From Rhynchopus sp. YZ270_cl-10 (lineage: Eukaryota > Euglenozoa > Diplonemea > Diplonemida > Diplonemidae), in the NCBI GenBank assembly GCA_964035575.1, contig OZ037856.1, positions 1,488,001 to 1,552,000 on the forward strand: DNA of 64,000 nucleotides. The letters run 5' to 3'. A program made the translations under genes and the position numbers. Shown here piece by piece: positions 10,666-22,402 of the stretch. A model generated the notes under the pieces. The model was not told the origin of the DNA. It ran no database searches and saw only the letters and a program-made list of their open reading frames with translations. Every line of letters begins with the position of its first letter. Position 1 is the stretch's first letter.

Positions 10666-11699
10666 CTTGGGACACCTGAAGACCCAGTAAAACTCACAAC
10701 AGATGGGGCCGGGGCGTACCGTTCGATGCTGGATCCTACAAAGCCCAACTTCTACTGGAAGGACAAAATCGAGGATGCAGAAAAATGTGTCGAATATGCA
10801 TGGGTGAACCATGGTAAAGAAGAATTTACCCGTGTTGTTGGGAAGACGCCTGAGGAGCCAAAAGCAAAATCAAAAGATGAGAAGCTTGACTCAGAGATGG
10901 TGAGCCAGCTCCAGGATACACTCACAATTGCGAATACGAATGTGACATCAACAGCTGATGATGCGGAGGATGATGATGAGGAAGATGACAACACAGAGCT
11001 GGCATGGCAGCAGTATGGATGGAAAGAGTGGCAAGCTGGGACACAAAAGGCAGATGGCCTGTGGGGGATTTTGAAGCGCTCAATTCCTACTAAAAAGGTG
11101 AGGATGCTGAAGAGGGTCAGAGAGGTACAATGGCAGCAGTGGAAACACCTTATTAAAGACTTCCCAATGAAGCCCTTTGAGGTGATGCTAAGAACCTTTG
11201 CCCGCGCTCGCTTGATAGAAGAAGAAGAAGAGTCCAAGAAGGATGAAGAGGAGCTCATGGCTATTAAAGAAAAAGCTGATGAAGAAAGAAGGAAGAAGGA
11301 AGAGAAGGACAAACGTGAGAAGGAGGCCCTGCAGACGATCGCAAACAACATGAGGGACAAAAATGAGCAGAATGAAAGAAAGAACGCCATCTTAGAGGAA
11401 GAAAATAGAAGGCTGCAGGAGCGACTGAACAAGCTGGAGCTTGCTGAGAAGAAGGCCTCACATGAGGAAAAACAAATAGTAACTCCTATCGTGAGGCTGG
11501 CCCCTACACAAAGCAGCAGCCAAGCGAGCTTCAACAGTCAACTGACACTTTCACCACTCCCCTCTATTCCAACCATCAATCCAGCATCTCAGATTTCTCA
11601 GCCAATCGTGCCGGCGAGGAAGAGAGGCATTGACACCGAACCTGAGGGGCAGTCTGAACGGAAGAAACACAGATACAATGGTCCAAATTACTAAGGAGA

Positions 11700-12600
11700 G
11701 TGGGGGTAAATAAAAAAAGAGGGATTATGATGGGGGTAAGGTAAAAAATAGAAAAAAGGGTTTTTGTGATGCGGTTGGATCTGAACTATTTTATTCTCTT
11801 TTTGGTATTATTTGTGAAGCTTTTGGTTGTGTCAACCCCCCATCCTTGGGGAAGATGGGTGCGCAATCCAAAACCCCTTTTTTTTACAATGTGTCTGGAT
11901 ATCTTCTTTGGATTGCACTAGAACACAACTAACTGCTACACAATTATATCAAAAAGGAATGAAAGAATCTCAGCAAAGACGAAATCACTTTTTTTTTTGC
12001 TTTTTTGCTTTTTGCTTTTTTGATTTTTTGATTTTTTGATTTTTTGATTTTTTGATTTTTTGATTTTTTGATTTTTTGATTTTTTTGCTATTTTTTTTGA
12101 ATTGAAGTAGTGCGGTGATGTAAAAAAAGAGGGTTTGGTGCCTTCCCAGCGGGCGAGGAATCGGCTGTGATGAAGGAATTTTGTGAGGAGTTTGTCAAGT
12201 TTTTTTATTTTTTTGAAAACCAAAAAAAAAACAAAAAAGGGTTTGGTGTCTTCCCAGCGGGCGAGGAATCGGCTGTGATGAAGAATTGTATCGGTATTAT
12301 TTATATTTTAGGGGGAAAAAAAAACTAATTTTGTCTTGGGAACTTTTCCCGCATTCCTCTCAGGGACATGAGGGGGAAAATACACAGAAAGACCGTTTTT
12401 GTTATTAGTTAGCTTTTTTATTTTTATATTTCGTTTATTTTTGAAAAAAAAAGTGTAAATGGTTGGGGATCCACAACACAAAAAGACCACACCTTATTTA
12501 AGGCGCTCACTTTGGACGGTGAGAGATTATGAAAACTCATAAGAGGTCATTCCACTAAAGAGGGATAAAATGAAAACACAATAAAACAATCAAAATAAAG
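11700..12600. other. AT-rich stretch with short repeats
   Basis: No gene recognised. It holds a run of GATTTTTT units at about 12020-12083 and two copies of a ~40-bp segment starting TTCCCAGCGGGCGAGGAATC near 12145 and 12250 (spacing ~105 bp). It may include the 3' part of the Merlin transposon. Confidence 0.5.
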
Positions 12601-12639
12601 CAAAATAAAGTTTTCTTTTTCACCTGAAACCTGCACCAA

Positions 12640-13425
12640 CCACAAGCCACCGTCAACCAGATAACATGACCCTTCCAACCCTCACAACCACCAGCCGGAT
12701 AACGCAACCTAGAACCAGATAACGTTGCCCGAACCCCGTGCACCCGCACAACCACACCAGCCGGATAACGCAACCTAGAACCCGCAAACCCGCGCACCCG
12801 CAAACCCGCAAACCCGCACAACCACCAGCCAGATAACGTAACATAGAACCAGATAACGCAACCTAGAACCAGCAGGTTCCCGCGCACCCGCACCCACCAG
12901 CCGGCTTATCGACCACACCAGCCGGATAACGCTGCCCGAACCCCGCGCACCCGCACAACCACACCAGCCGGATAGCGCAACCTAGAACCCGCAAACCCGC
13001 GCACCCGCAAACCCGCAAACCCGCACAACCACCAGCCAGATAACGTAACCTAGAACCAGAAAACGCAACCTAGAATCAGCAGGTTCCCGCGCACCCGCAC
13101 CCACCAGCCGGCTATCGACCACACCAGCCAGATAACGTTGCCCGAACCCCGCGCACCCGCACAACCACACCAGCCGGATAACGCAACCTAGAACCCGCAA
13201 ACCCGCGCACCCGCAAACCCGCAAACCCGCACAACCACCAGCCAGATAACGTAACTTAGAACCAGATAGCGCAACTTAGAACCAGCAGGTTCCCGCGCAC
13301 CCGCACCCACCAGCCGGCTTATCGACCACACCAGCCAGATAACGTGCCCAAACCCCGCGCACCCGCACAACCACACCAGACGGCTAACGCAACCTAGAAC
13401 CCGCAAATACTCACCAATTCCAGCT
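12640..13425 (-). repeat. 208-bp satellite, array 1
   Basis: About 3.7 tandem units with period ~208 bp, each combining CGCACCCGCA/CGCAAACCCGCA blocks with CAACCTAGAACC and CCAGCCGGATAACG blocks. The marker GCAACCTAGAACCCGC recurs near 12768, 12977 and 13185. The opposite orientation occurs at 33.1 and 36.1 kb; fragments lie at 13.83, 19.10 and 20.67 kb. Confidence 0.85.
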
Positions 13426-13465
13426 ATACATTGCGCGAACCAGCTAAGTTACTGAACCACGAGAA

Positions 13466-13822
13466 GACTGGATCCGGTGCACAGGGTGCCTTTTTGACAA
13501 AAATCCGGTGCACAGGGGGCGCCTAAGTGAAAAATCGGTGCACAGGGGGCGTATCCTCGGAAAATCCGGTGCACAGGGGGCGCCCAAAAACGGTGCACAG
13601 GGGGCGTGTCATAACGGTGCACAGGGGGCGCCTATAATCCGGTGCACAGGGGGCGCCCCAAAAACGGTGCACAGGGGGCGTGTCAAAACGGTGCACAGGG
13701 GGCGCCCGGCTATTAAATCACGGGTAAAACGCCCCCTGTGCACCGGATTTTTGGGCGCCCCCTGTGCACCGTTTTGGGGTGCGCCCCCTGTGCACCGGAC
13801 GTGCCCCCTGTGCACCGGAGTG
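13466..13822. repeat. GTGCAC-motif array 1 with internal inversion
   Basis: Nine direct copies of CCGGTGCACAGGGGGCGCC-type units separated by 5-15 bp, then, around 13715-13735, a switch to four copies in inverse orientation. Bounded by GACTGGATCC on the left and GGAGTGGCC on the right. Spacers are A-rich and short, unlike a CRISPR array. Confidence 0.85.
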
Positions 13823-13985
13823 GCCAGAAAACGCAACCTAGAACCAGCTAGGTCCCGCGCACCCGCACCCACCAGCCAGCTTAGTAACCACACGAACCGG
13901 ATAACGTTGCCCGAACCCCGCGCAAACCCGCAAAGTGAGTGCGCAAAATGAGGGGCATGAAGCGAAATGCGGTGAAAGGTGCAAA

Positions 13986-14992
13986 GGGGTTCATTTTTTT
14001 AAAAAAAAGGGGTTCATTTTTTTTTACACAAAAAACTATGTTAAGACGAAATCCTACCGATGTGCCTACATGGGGCGTCCCCCGTTAGTAGTGCGCCAGA
14101 TGAGGGGCATGAAGCGAAAAGCGGCTAAAGGTGCAGGCCTGTGTTGCAGCACAGGTCTGGAGAGTTGAGGCAACTCGCCTGCTGAGCGTGAGAGGAATCA
14201 AGGCAGAGGTTCGCTGTCCAAGTAAAACCTACCCTGGTCATCCTCTGCCTGTTTTGTTTTCTGTCGTGATTGTTTGTGTTTGTGGGCGGGATCAGATGGG
14301 TGGAGGGTGTTTGCTTTTTGTTTAGCTTGGAGAAGGGCCACTCTCGCACACTCCTTGTTATCTATCATCTAGTTTCATTTTTTCATGCATCCCCAAAGTA
14401 TGTAGACAGAGAGTCAAGACCACCTTGGCCAAAAGGGTTTTTTCACCACACTTTTCTTTTGCTTCCATTCGTGGAAGCGTTTGCTTTTCTTCTGTTCCTG
14501 GCCTGACGTGTGTTCAACAGGTGTGCTATTTTTACTGAGTGGAATCCATTTTTCTTTTTCCAGGTGAGGCACTAAAACAAGACATCCTGCAGACAACGAA
14601 ACAATGGGCACGTGTGTTTTTTATTCTCCCTTCCCTTCTTTTAAGTAAGGAGGATTAGGTCTTCTTTTTTTCCTTTTTTTGCCCCATAAGTGTGACGCCT
14701 GTGTATTCAAATTGATTAAAAAGAATAAAAAACAAACACACGATGCAGTTTCTTGTTTTGTTTAGGAGGAAGTGGCCACTTACTTTACTTTACCGCCCAC
14801 CTTTTATACTAAAACTTGAAACACCGACCTTTTTTGGTCATCATTTTTTCATTTCCTTTTTCCTTTTCCATTTTCCTGTTCATTTTATTGTCTTTATTGT
14901 TTACTCCATTCTTCCTTTTTCCTTTCTTCTATTCTCACATACAAAAAAAGACCAAGTACATAAAAGAGAAAAAAAAAAAAAAAAAAAAAAAA
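13986..14992 (+). mobile_element. A retroposon, copy 2
   Basis: Full-length plus-strand copy: two GGGGTTCA-poly(T) head repeats, body near-identical to copies 1, 6 and 7, and poly(A) at about 14969-14992. The poly(A) is interrupted by the 2.3 kb inverted-repeat element and resumes at 17302-17315. Confidence 0.85.
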
Positions 14993-17301
14993 GGGGAATA
15001 GTCAGTTATACCCTACCCTTTTTTTGAAATGGTCAGAGATACCCGAAAATAAGTTCAGATATACCCGAAAACCAGAAATAGGGCATAACTGACTATATCT
15101 GAACTTATTTTCGGGTATATCTGAACTTTTTTCGGGTATCTCTGAACTTATTTGGGGTACCCACTTATTTGGGGGTACCCCCTTTGATTTTTTGCCCAGT
15201 GGGTGAGTGACCCACCATGAGGGAATGCGACAGCAGAGACAGTATTGAAGCAGCATGGTATGATTTTCACCCCTCTACCCCACACACAGCCACTTTTAGT
15301 GGGGGTAAATACCCGCAAACCCGCAAACCCTTATACATGGTCCCTCGCTTCGCTTGGGAACCATTAGTGCAGCAGGAAACTCTCTGTAGCGTGAAAAAAG
15401 GCTACCTTATTTCGCGGAAATACATAGTTATTACCACTTTTTTCATTAACCTCACCCTTCCCGACTACTGCGTTTGTATACCATAACTTAATCACACCCC
15501 ACATTTACACTCATCACAGGATCGTGAAATCTGAACTGCATCCGTGATTGCGATGAGCGCCGCTCTCCGACATTCAACAACTCAAAATCCAAGGCTTCAC
15601 CCAAATCAATCTATTCTAGATTTGTTTGTGGACGAAGACCTGGGGGTGGGAACACTTTGTCAGTCACTGCTATAGCCATTAACCCAGGGAGCATAGCTAG
15701 TGCAAGAAATTCGACTTTGGAAACCTTCCGGAAAGTCTGTCCTCTGCTTACGGAGGACGAGGCACAAGAAAATATTGCGTTCCCCCAGAAAACCAGTGCA
15801 CATTTCACACTCCTTGTGGGTGGTCTTGTTGCCTTTTTTGTCACAGTAATTTTGGCCCAGGCATGCTCTTGAAGCATGACAATTTAGTGTGTATGGGGCA
15901 GGGTGTTGTTTTGTTCTGAATTCTCTTTGTTATAACATCTAAGTCAATCGCGGGTGGTGGTTTGTGTAGCGTGAGGCACTCTTTTTAGCAAACTTCCTGC
16001 GGCTGCTAAAGTGTTATTTCTTCGGATTTAACAACGTACAGCGTAACATAGTGGTTTAGCCTGGTCGACACAACCTTTGATAGATATGGGATAACCAACC
16101 CCCTTCGACCCCTCGTGGGTTCACTGAACAAGCCCTCGTGGTAGTTAAACGCGATTGACATTTACATTTCTTAGAGATGAAAGAACAAGATAACACTTCT
16201 GTACCCGCGCATCAAAATTGTGGAAAACTTTGCACCCCAAACACCCTCAACAACGCCCGCCAAAAGGCGCCCCTTGTTGCTGGGAGTTGGTTCTCATGAT
16301 ACCTGCACAGCGGGCATTCCTCTGAGTCCAACGCATGTTTGGCCTGTCTGCGGCGTTGTACTTCAGGTGCACGAAGACAGGGTCTGGTGGTAAATTTTGC
16401 GTAGTACTGCGACGTAGTGCTGCGTGGGTCTGGAAACCTGGGTACCTGGGTACAGGAAATTTGTTGTGGAAGACATCAACCACCATGCATTGAGGAGGGT
16501 AAGACAGTGTTCGCAGTTTCTACCTGATAGCATTACAACATTTAACTTCTCCACGGGGGTCTTGGGCCGTTCACTCGGTTCTACCTTGACTACCGGAAGA
16601 TATTCTTGAGGCCTTTTTGGTCTCTAGAATATCCGGTCTTCCCGAACGGAGGCACACTTTGTGTGTTACTACGACCTGGCAATTTCCAGCAGTAGGTTAA
16701 GTAATCTTTCTTGTAAATTGTTGGATCATTATCTCCTCAGTGCATGAATGCCCCACGTGACTGGACACTTTTGTGTTTGTCATGTGGAGCTGTGGTTGCT
16801 CTTTCACGACTTTTTTCCTGTTCCTGGGTACCTGGACCTGGACCTGGTATCTGGGTATCTGGGTATCTGGGTATCTGGGTATCTGGGTATCTGGGTATCT
16901 GGGTATCTGGGTATCTGGGTATCTGGGTATCTGGGTATCTGGGTATCTGGGTATCTGGGTATCTGGGTATCTGGGTATCTGGGTATCTGGGTATCTGGGT
17001 ATCTGGGTATCTGGGTATCTGGGTATCTGGGTATACCCGAAAACCAACTTTTTTGGGGTACCCGAAAAAAGTTGGCGATATGGTCAGACATGCCCGAAAA
17101 TAAGTTGAGAAATAGTCAGAGATACCCGAAATACCCGAAAATAAGTTCAGATATTGGTCAGTTATGCCCTATTTTTGAAAATGGGGCATCTCTGACCAAT
17201 ATCTGAACTTATTTTCGGGTATCTCTGACCAATATCTGAACTTATTTTCGGGTATCTCTGACCATTTCAAAAAAAGGGTAGGGCATAACTGACTATTCCC
17301 C
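14993..17301. mobile_element. 2.3 kb transposon with ~72-bp terminal inverted repeats
   Basis: The left end (14993-15064) and the inverted right end (17230-17301) match over about 72 bp with one mismatch, both starting GGGGAATAGTCAGTTAT. The element sits inside the poly(A) tail of A copy 2, so any duplication is hidden in A residues. Subterminal ...ACCCGAAAATAAGTTCAGATAT blocks are repeated. The interior has no recognisable transposase. A short open frame near 15657-15872 lacks an ATG and ends in a hydrophobic segment; it may be a captured gene fragment. Non-autonomous by appearance. Confidence 0.8.
16846..17034. repeat. 8-bp microsatellite (GGGTATCT)n
   Basis: About 23 near-perfect copies of GGGTATCT inside the inverted-repeat transposon. 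The unit matches the ACCCGA/GGGTATCT words of its subterminal repeats, so it likely expanded from them. Confidence 0.95.
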
Positions 17302-17315
17302 AAAAAAAAAAAAAA

Positions 17316-18190
17316 GTAGTGCGCCAGATGAGGGGCATGAAGCGAAAAGCGGTGAAAGGTGCAGGCCTGTTCGCAGCAGGTCTGGAGAGTTGTGGCAACT
17401 CGTCTGCTGAGCGTGTGAAGTATCAAGGCAGAGGTTCGCTGTCCAAGTAAAACCTACCCTGGTCATCCTCTGCCTGTCTTGTTCTCTGTTGTGATTGTTT
17501 GTGTTTGTGGGCGGGATCAGATGGGTGGAGGGTGTTTACTTTGTGTTTAGCTCGGAGAAGTGGCTTACCCGCCCACTCTCTGTTATTTATTCAGTGTCAT
17601 ATTTTCATTCATCCCCAAAGTTTGTAGACAGAGTCAAGGCCACCTTGGCCAAAAGGGTTTTTTCACCACACTTTTCTTTTGCTTCCATTCGTGGAAGTCT
17701 TGTTTTTCTTCTGTTCCTGGCCTGACGTGTGTTCAACAGGTGTGCTATTTTTACCAAGTGGAATCCATTTTTCTTTTTCCAGGGGAGGCACTAAAACAAA
17801 CCATTCTGCAGACAACAAAGCAAAGGCAATGTGTTTTTTATTCTCCCTTCCCTTCTTTTAAGTAAGGAGGATTAGGTCTTCTTTTTTTTCCTTTTTTTGC
17901 CCCAGAAGTGTGACGCCTGTGTATTCAAATTGATTAAAAAGAATAAAAAACAAACACATAATGCAGTTTCTTGTTTTGTATAAAATTCTGTTGGCTCTTC
18001 CGTACTCTTCGCCCGCCTTTTATACAAAACTTGAAACACCGACCATTTTTGGTCATCATTTTTTCCTTTTCCTTTTTCCATTTCCTTTTTCCTTTTCCAT
18101 TTCCTGTTCATTTTATTGTCTTTATTGTCTTCTCCATTTCTTCCTTTTTCCTTTCTAATCTCATAAAAAACTAGACCAAGTACAAAAGAG

Positions 18191-18226
<36 letters not shown>
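17316..18226 (+). mobile_element. A retroposon, copy 3 (second subfamily, 5'-truncated)
   Basis: Begins inside the A body (GTAGTGCGCCAGATGAGG) and ends with a poly(A) run to 18226. Shares diagnostic differences with copies 4 and 5 (CCTGTTCGCAGCAGG instead of the longer hairpin), which defines a second subfamily. Confidence 0.8.
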
Positions 18227-18228
<2 letters not shown>

Positions 18229-19073
18229 AAGGTGCAGGCCTGTTCGCAGCAGGTCTGGAGAGTTGTGGCAACTCGTCTGCTGAGCGTGTGAAGTATCAAG
18301 GCAGAGGTTCGCTGTCCAAGTAAAACCTACCCTGGTCATCCTCTGCCTGTCTTGGTTTCTGTCGTGATTGTTTGTGTTTGTGGGCGGGATCAGATGGGTG
18401 GAGGGTGTTTACTTTGTGTTTAGCTCGGAGAAGTGGCTTACCCGCCCACTCTCTGTTATTTATTCAGTGTCATTTTTTCATTCATCCCCAAAGTTTGTAG
18501 ACAGAGTCAAGACCACCTTGGCCAAAAGGGTTTTTTCACCACACTTTTCTTTTGCTTCCATTCGTGGAAGCGTTTGCTTTTCTTCTGTTCCTGGCCTGAC
18601 GTGTGTTCAACAGGTGTGCTATTTTTACCAAGTGGAATCCATTTTTCTTTTTCCAGGGGAGGCACTAAAACAAACCATTCTGCAGACAACAAAGCAAAGG
18701 CAATGTGTTTTTTATTCTCCCTTCCCTTCTTTTAAGTAAGGAGGATTAGGTCTTCTTTTTTTCCTTTTTTTGCCCCAGAAGTGTGACGCCTGTGTATTCA
18801 AATTGATCAAAAAGAATAAAAAACAAACACATAATGCAGTTTCTTGTTTTGTATAAAACTCTGTTGGCTCTACCGTACTCTTCGCCCGCCTTTTATACAA
18901 AACTTGAAACACCGACCATTTTTGGTCATCATTTTTTCCTTTTCATTTTTCCATTTCCTTTTTCCTTTTCCATTTCCTGTTCATTTTATTGTCTTTATTG
19001 TCTTCTCCATTTCTTCCTTTTTCCTTTCTATTCTCATAAAAAACTAGTCCAAGTACAAAAAAGAGAAAAAAAA
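18227..19073 (+). mobile_element. A retroposon, copy 4 (second subfamily, 5'-truncated)
   Basis: Starts at GAAAGGTGCAGGCC directly after the poly(A) of copy 3 and ends with a short A run. It is followed by a misplaced internal A fragment (19074-19095) and a 208-bp satellite fragment (19097-19270), which indicates rearrangement. Confidence 0.75.
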
Positions 19074-19270
19074 TTATTCAGTGTCATTTTTTCTTTGCAA
19101 CCTAGAACCCGCAAACCCGCGCACCCGCAAACCCGCAAACCCGCACAACCACCAGCCAGATAACGTAACCTAGAACCAGATAACGCAACCTAGAACCAGC
19201 AGGTTCCCGCACACCCGCACCCACCAGCCAGCTTATTGACCACACCAGCCAGATAACGCAACCTAGAACA

Positions 19271-19352
19271 CATAATGCAGTTTCTTGTTTTGTATAAAAC
19301 TCTGTTGGCTCTACCGTACTCTTCGCCCGCCTTTTATACAAAACTTGAAACT
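19271..19352 (+). mobile_element. A retroposon fragment
   Basis: About 80 bp of A 3' body (CATAATGCAGTTTCTTG... to AAACTTGAAAC) in plus orientation, abutting the poly(T) end of the inverted copy 5. Confidence 0.7.
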
Positions 19353-20484
19353 TTTTTTTTTTCTCTTTTTTGTACTTGGACTAGTTTTTTATGAGAATAG
19401 AAAGGAAAAAGGAAGAAATGGAGAAGACAATAAAGACAATAAAATGAACAGGAAATGGAAAAGGAAAAAGGAAATGGAAAAATGAAAAGGAAAAAATGAT
19501 GACCAAAAATGGTCGGTGTTTCAAGTTTTGTATAAAAGGCGGGCGAAGAGTACGGTAGAGCCAACAGAGTTTTAAACAAAACAAGAAACTGCATTATGTG
19601 TTTGTTTTTTATTCTTTTTGATCAATTTGAATACACAGGCGTCACACTTCTGGGGCAAAAAAAGGAAAAAAAGAAGACCTAATCCTCCTTACTTAAAAGA
19701 AGGGAAGGGAGAATAAAAAACACATTGCCTTTGCTTTGTTGTCTGCAGAATGGTTTGTTTTAGTGCCTCCCCTGGAAAAAGAAAAATGGATTCCACTTGG
19801 TAAAAATAGCACACCTGTTGAACACACGTCAGGCCAGGAACAGAAGAAAAGCAAACGCTTCCACGAATGGAAGCAAAAGAAAAGTGTGGTGAAAAAACCC
19901 TTTTGGCCAAGGTGGTCTTGACTCTGTCTACAAACTTTGGGGATGAATGAAAAAATGACACTGAATAAATAACAGAGAGTGGGCGGGTAAGCCACTTCTC
20001 CGAGCTAAACACAAAGTAAACACCCTCCACCCATCTGATCCCGCCCACAAACACAAACAATCACGACAGAAACCAAGACAGGCAGAGGATGACCAGGGTA
20101 GGTTTTACTTGGACAGCGAACCTCTGCCTTGATACTTCACACGCTCAGCAGACGAGTTGCCACAACTCTCCAGACCTGCTGCAAAACAGGCCTGCACCTT
20201 TCACCGCATTTCGCTTCATGCCCCTCATCTGGCGCACTACTGACGGGGGACGCCCCATGTAGGCACATCGGTAGGATTTCGTCTTAACATAGTTTTTTGT
20301 GTAAAAAAAAATGAACCCCTTGTAAAAAAAAATGAACCCCTTGTAAAAAAAAATGAACCCCTTGTAAAAAAAAATGAACCCCTTGTAAAAAAAAATGAAC
20401 CCCTTGTAAAAAAAAATGAACCCCTGTAAAAAAAAATGAACCCCTGTAAAAAAAAATGAACCCCTTGTAAAAAAAAATGAACCC
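19353..20484 (-). mobile_element. A retroposon, copy 5 with nine head repeats
   Basis: Inverted copy with poly(T) start at 19353. Its 5' head is expanded to about nine tandem ~21-bp units of TGTAAAAAAAAATGAACCCC (20298-20484). Body of the second subfamily. Confidence 0.85.
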
Positions 20485-20660
20485 CCAAACTTGAAACACC
20501 GACCATTTTTGGTCATCATTTTTTCCTTTTCATTTTTCCATTTCCTTTTTCCTTTTCCATTTCCTGTTCATTTTATTGTCTTTATTGTCTTCTCCATTTC
20601 TTCCTTTTTCCTTTCTATTCTCATAAAAAACTAGTCCAAGTACAAAAAAGAGAAAAAAAA
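20485..20660 (+). mobile_element. A retroposon 3' fragment
   Basis: AAACTTGAAACACCGACC through the A-rich tail, plus orientation, next to the head of the inverted copy 5, forming a head-to-tail chimera. Followed by a ~110-bp piece of the 208-bp satellite. Confidence 0.7.
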
Positions 20661-20851
20661 ACCTAGAACCAGCTAGGTCCCGCGCACCCGCACCCACCAG
20701 CCAGCTTATCGACCACACGAGCCGGATAACGTTGCCCGAACCCCGCGCACCCGCACAATCACACCAGCCAGATTACACAACATAGCAAGCGCAAATACTT
20801 GCAAATACGAGTTATACAGTGCGAGAAACAGCTAAGTTACTGAACCCTGAG

Positions 20852-21134
20852 CAGACTGGATCCGGTGCACAGGGTGCGTTTTTGAGAAATATCCGGTGCA
20901 CAGGGGGCGCCTAAGTCAAAAATCGGTGCACAGGGGGCGTATCCTCGGAAAATCCGGTGCACAGGGGGCGCCCAAAAACGGTGCACAGGGGGCGTGTCAA
21001 AACGGTGCACAGGGGGCGCCCGGCTATTAAATCACGGGTAAAACGCCCCCTGTGCACCGGATTTTTGGGCGCCCCCTGTGCACCGTTTTGGGGTGCGCCC
21101 CCTGTGCACCGGACGTGCCCCCTGTGCACCGGAG
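20852..21134. repeat. GTGCAC-motif array 2 with internal inversion
   Basis: Six direct then four inverted GGTGCACAGGGGGCG units, with the same GACTGGATCC left border, the same central GGCTATTAAATCACGGG and the same CGGAGTGGCC right border as array 1. It is a shorter version of that array. Confidence 0.85.
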
Positions 21135-21300
21135 TGGCCAGCATCCTTGCACAGCATCCTTGCACAGCATCCTTGCACAGCATCCTTGCACAGCATCCTT
21201 GCACAGCATCCTTGCACAGCATCCTTGCACAGCATCCTTGCACAGCATCCTTGCACAGCATCCTTGCACAGCATCCTTGCACAGCATCCTTGCACAGCAT
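21134..21300. repeat. 13-bp tandem array, left part
   Basis: About 12-13 copies of CATCCTTGCACAG. The array continues at 22403 after an A retroposon insertion. Confidence 0.9.
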
Positions 21301-22402
21301 TTTTAGGGGTTCATTTTTTTTTAGGGGTTCATTTTTTTTTACAAGGGGTTCATTTTTTTTTACAAGGGGTTCATTTTTTTTTACAGGGGTTCATTTTTTT
21401 TTACAGGGGTTCATTTTTTTTTACAGGGGTTCATTTTTTTTTACACAAAAAACTATGTTAAGACGAAATCCTACCGATGTGCCTACATGGGGCGTCCCCC
21501 GTTAGTAGTGCGCCAGATGAGGGGCATGAAGCGAAAAGCGGCTAAAGGTGCAGGCCTGTGTTGCAGCACAGGTCTGGAGAGTTGAGGCAACTCGCCTGCT
21601 GAGCGTGAGAGGAATCAAGGCAGAGGTTCGCTGTCCAAGTAAAACCTACCCTGGTCATCCTCTGCCTGTTTTGTTTTCTGTCGTGATTGTTTGTGTTTGT
21701 GGGCGGGATCAGATGGGTGGAGGGTGTTTGCTTTTTGTTTAGCTTGGAGAAGGGCCACTCTCGCACACTCCTTGTTATCTATCATCTAGTTTCATTTTTT
21801 CATGCATCCCCAAAGTATGTAGACAGAGAGTCAAGACCACCTTGGCCAAAAGGGTTTTTTCACCACACTTTTCTTTTGCTTCCATTCGTGGAAGCGTTTG
21901 CTTTTCTTCTGTTCCTGGCCTGACGTGTGTTCAACAGGTGTGCTATTTTTACTGAGTGGAATCCATTTTTCTTTTTCCAGGTGAGGCACTAAAACAAGAC
22001 ATCCTGCAGACAACGAAACAATGGGCACGTGTGTTTTTTATTCTCCCTTCCCTTCTTTTAAGTAAGGAGGATTAGGTCTTCTTTTTTTCCTTTTTTTGCC
22101 CCATAAGTGTGACGCCTGTGTATTCAAATTGATTAAAAAGAATAAAAAACAAACACACGATGCAGTTTCTTGTTTTGTTTAGGAGGAAGTGGCCACTTAC
22201 TTTACTTTACCGCCCACCTTTTATACTAAAACTTGAAACACCGACCTTTTTTGGTCATCATTTTTTCATTTCCTTTTTCCTTTTCCATTTTCCTGTTCAT
22301 TTTATTGTCTTTATTGTTTACTCCATTCTTCCTTTTTCCTTTCTTCTATTCTCACATACAAAAAAAGACCAAGTACATAAAAGAGAAAAAAAAAAAAAAA
22401 AA
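21301..22402 (+). mobile_element. A retroposon, copy 6
   Basis: Full-length first-subfamily copy with about seven GGGGTTCA-poly(T) head repeats and a poly(A) tail. It lies inside the 13-bp array; ACAGCAT on both sides fits a 7-bp duplication, though the array itself supplies that word. Confidence 0.85.

Larger units (their letters stand above)
7168..11694 (+). pseudogene. Merlin/IS1595-like DDE transposase gene split by three insertions
   Basis: Four coding pieces (7168-7407, 7744-8192, 9178-9472, 10672-11694) sum to 2007 nt, an exact multiple of three. They read in a single frame when one copy of each target duplication is counted. Piece 1 has a helical segment and a CNKC ribbon half. Piece 2 opens with the second ribbon half (CFQC), then an acidic/Lys-rich linker, a helix-turn-helix-like segment and GGPGKEVEMD carrying the first catalytic Asp. 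Piece 3 holds ERGSRKCFLKTLP. Piece 4 begins with KLTTDGAGAYR (second Asp), then VNHGKEEF, then QKADGLWGILKR in place of the family's H-T-N...E motif, followed by a Glu/Lys coiled coil and an NLS-like tail. The order matches ISXO2/Merlin transposases (family knowledge). The gene was whole before the insertions; today it cannot make a full protein unless the inserts are spliced out. The start ATG is uncertain (7141 is an alternative), and terminal inverted repeats were not located. Confidence 0.7.

Noticed and set aside
13466-13822. CRISPR array
   Set aside because: Units flip orientation midway and spacers are 5-15 bp, A-rich and partly repeated. The host is a eukaryote.
14090-14130. Hammerhead-like ribozyme (CAGATGAGGGGC...GAAA)
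   Set aside because: The conserved CUGAUGA core is not met, and the required three stems do not form.
15657-15872. Possible dehydrogenase C-terminal fragment (TAIAINPGSIAS)
   Set aside because: Only one short motif-like stretch. The frame starts at TTG without an ATG, and the end is a hydrophobic segment atypical of that family. Left as possible captured DNA.
15000-20700. Long terminal repeats or other virus-derived elements
   Set aside because: No paired direct terminal repeats and no gag, integrase, capsid or envelope motifs were seen anywhere in the window.
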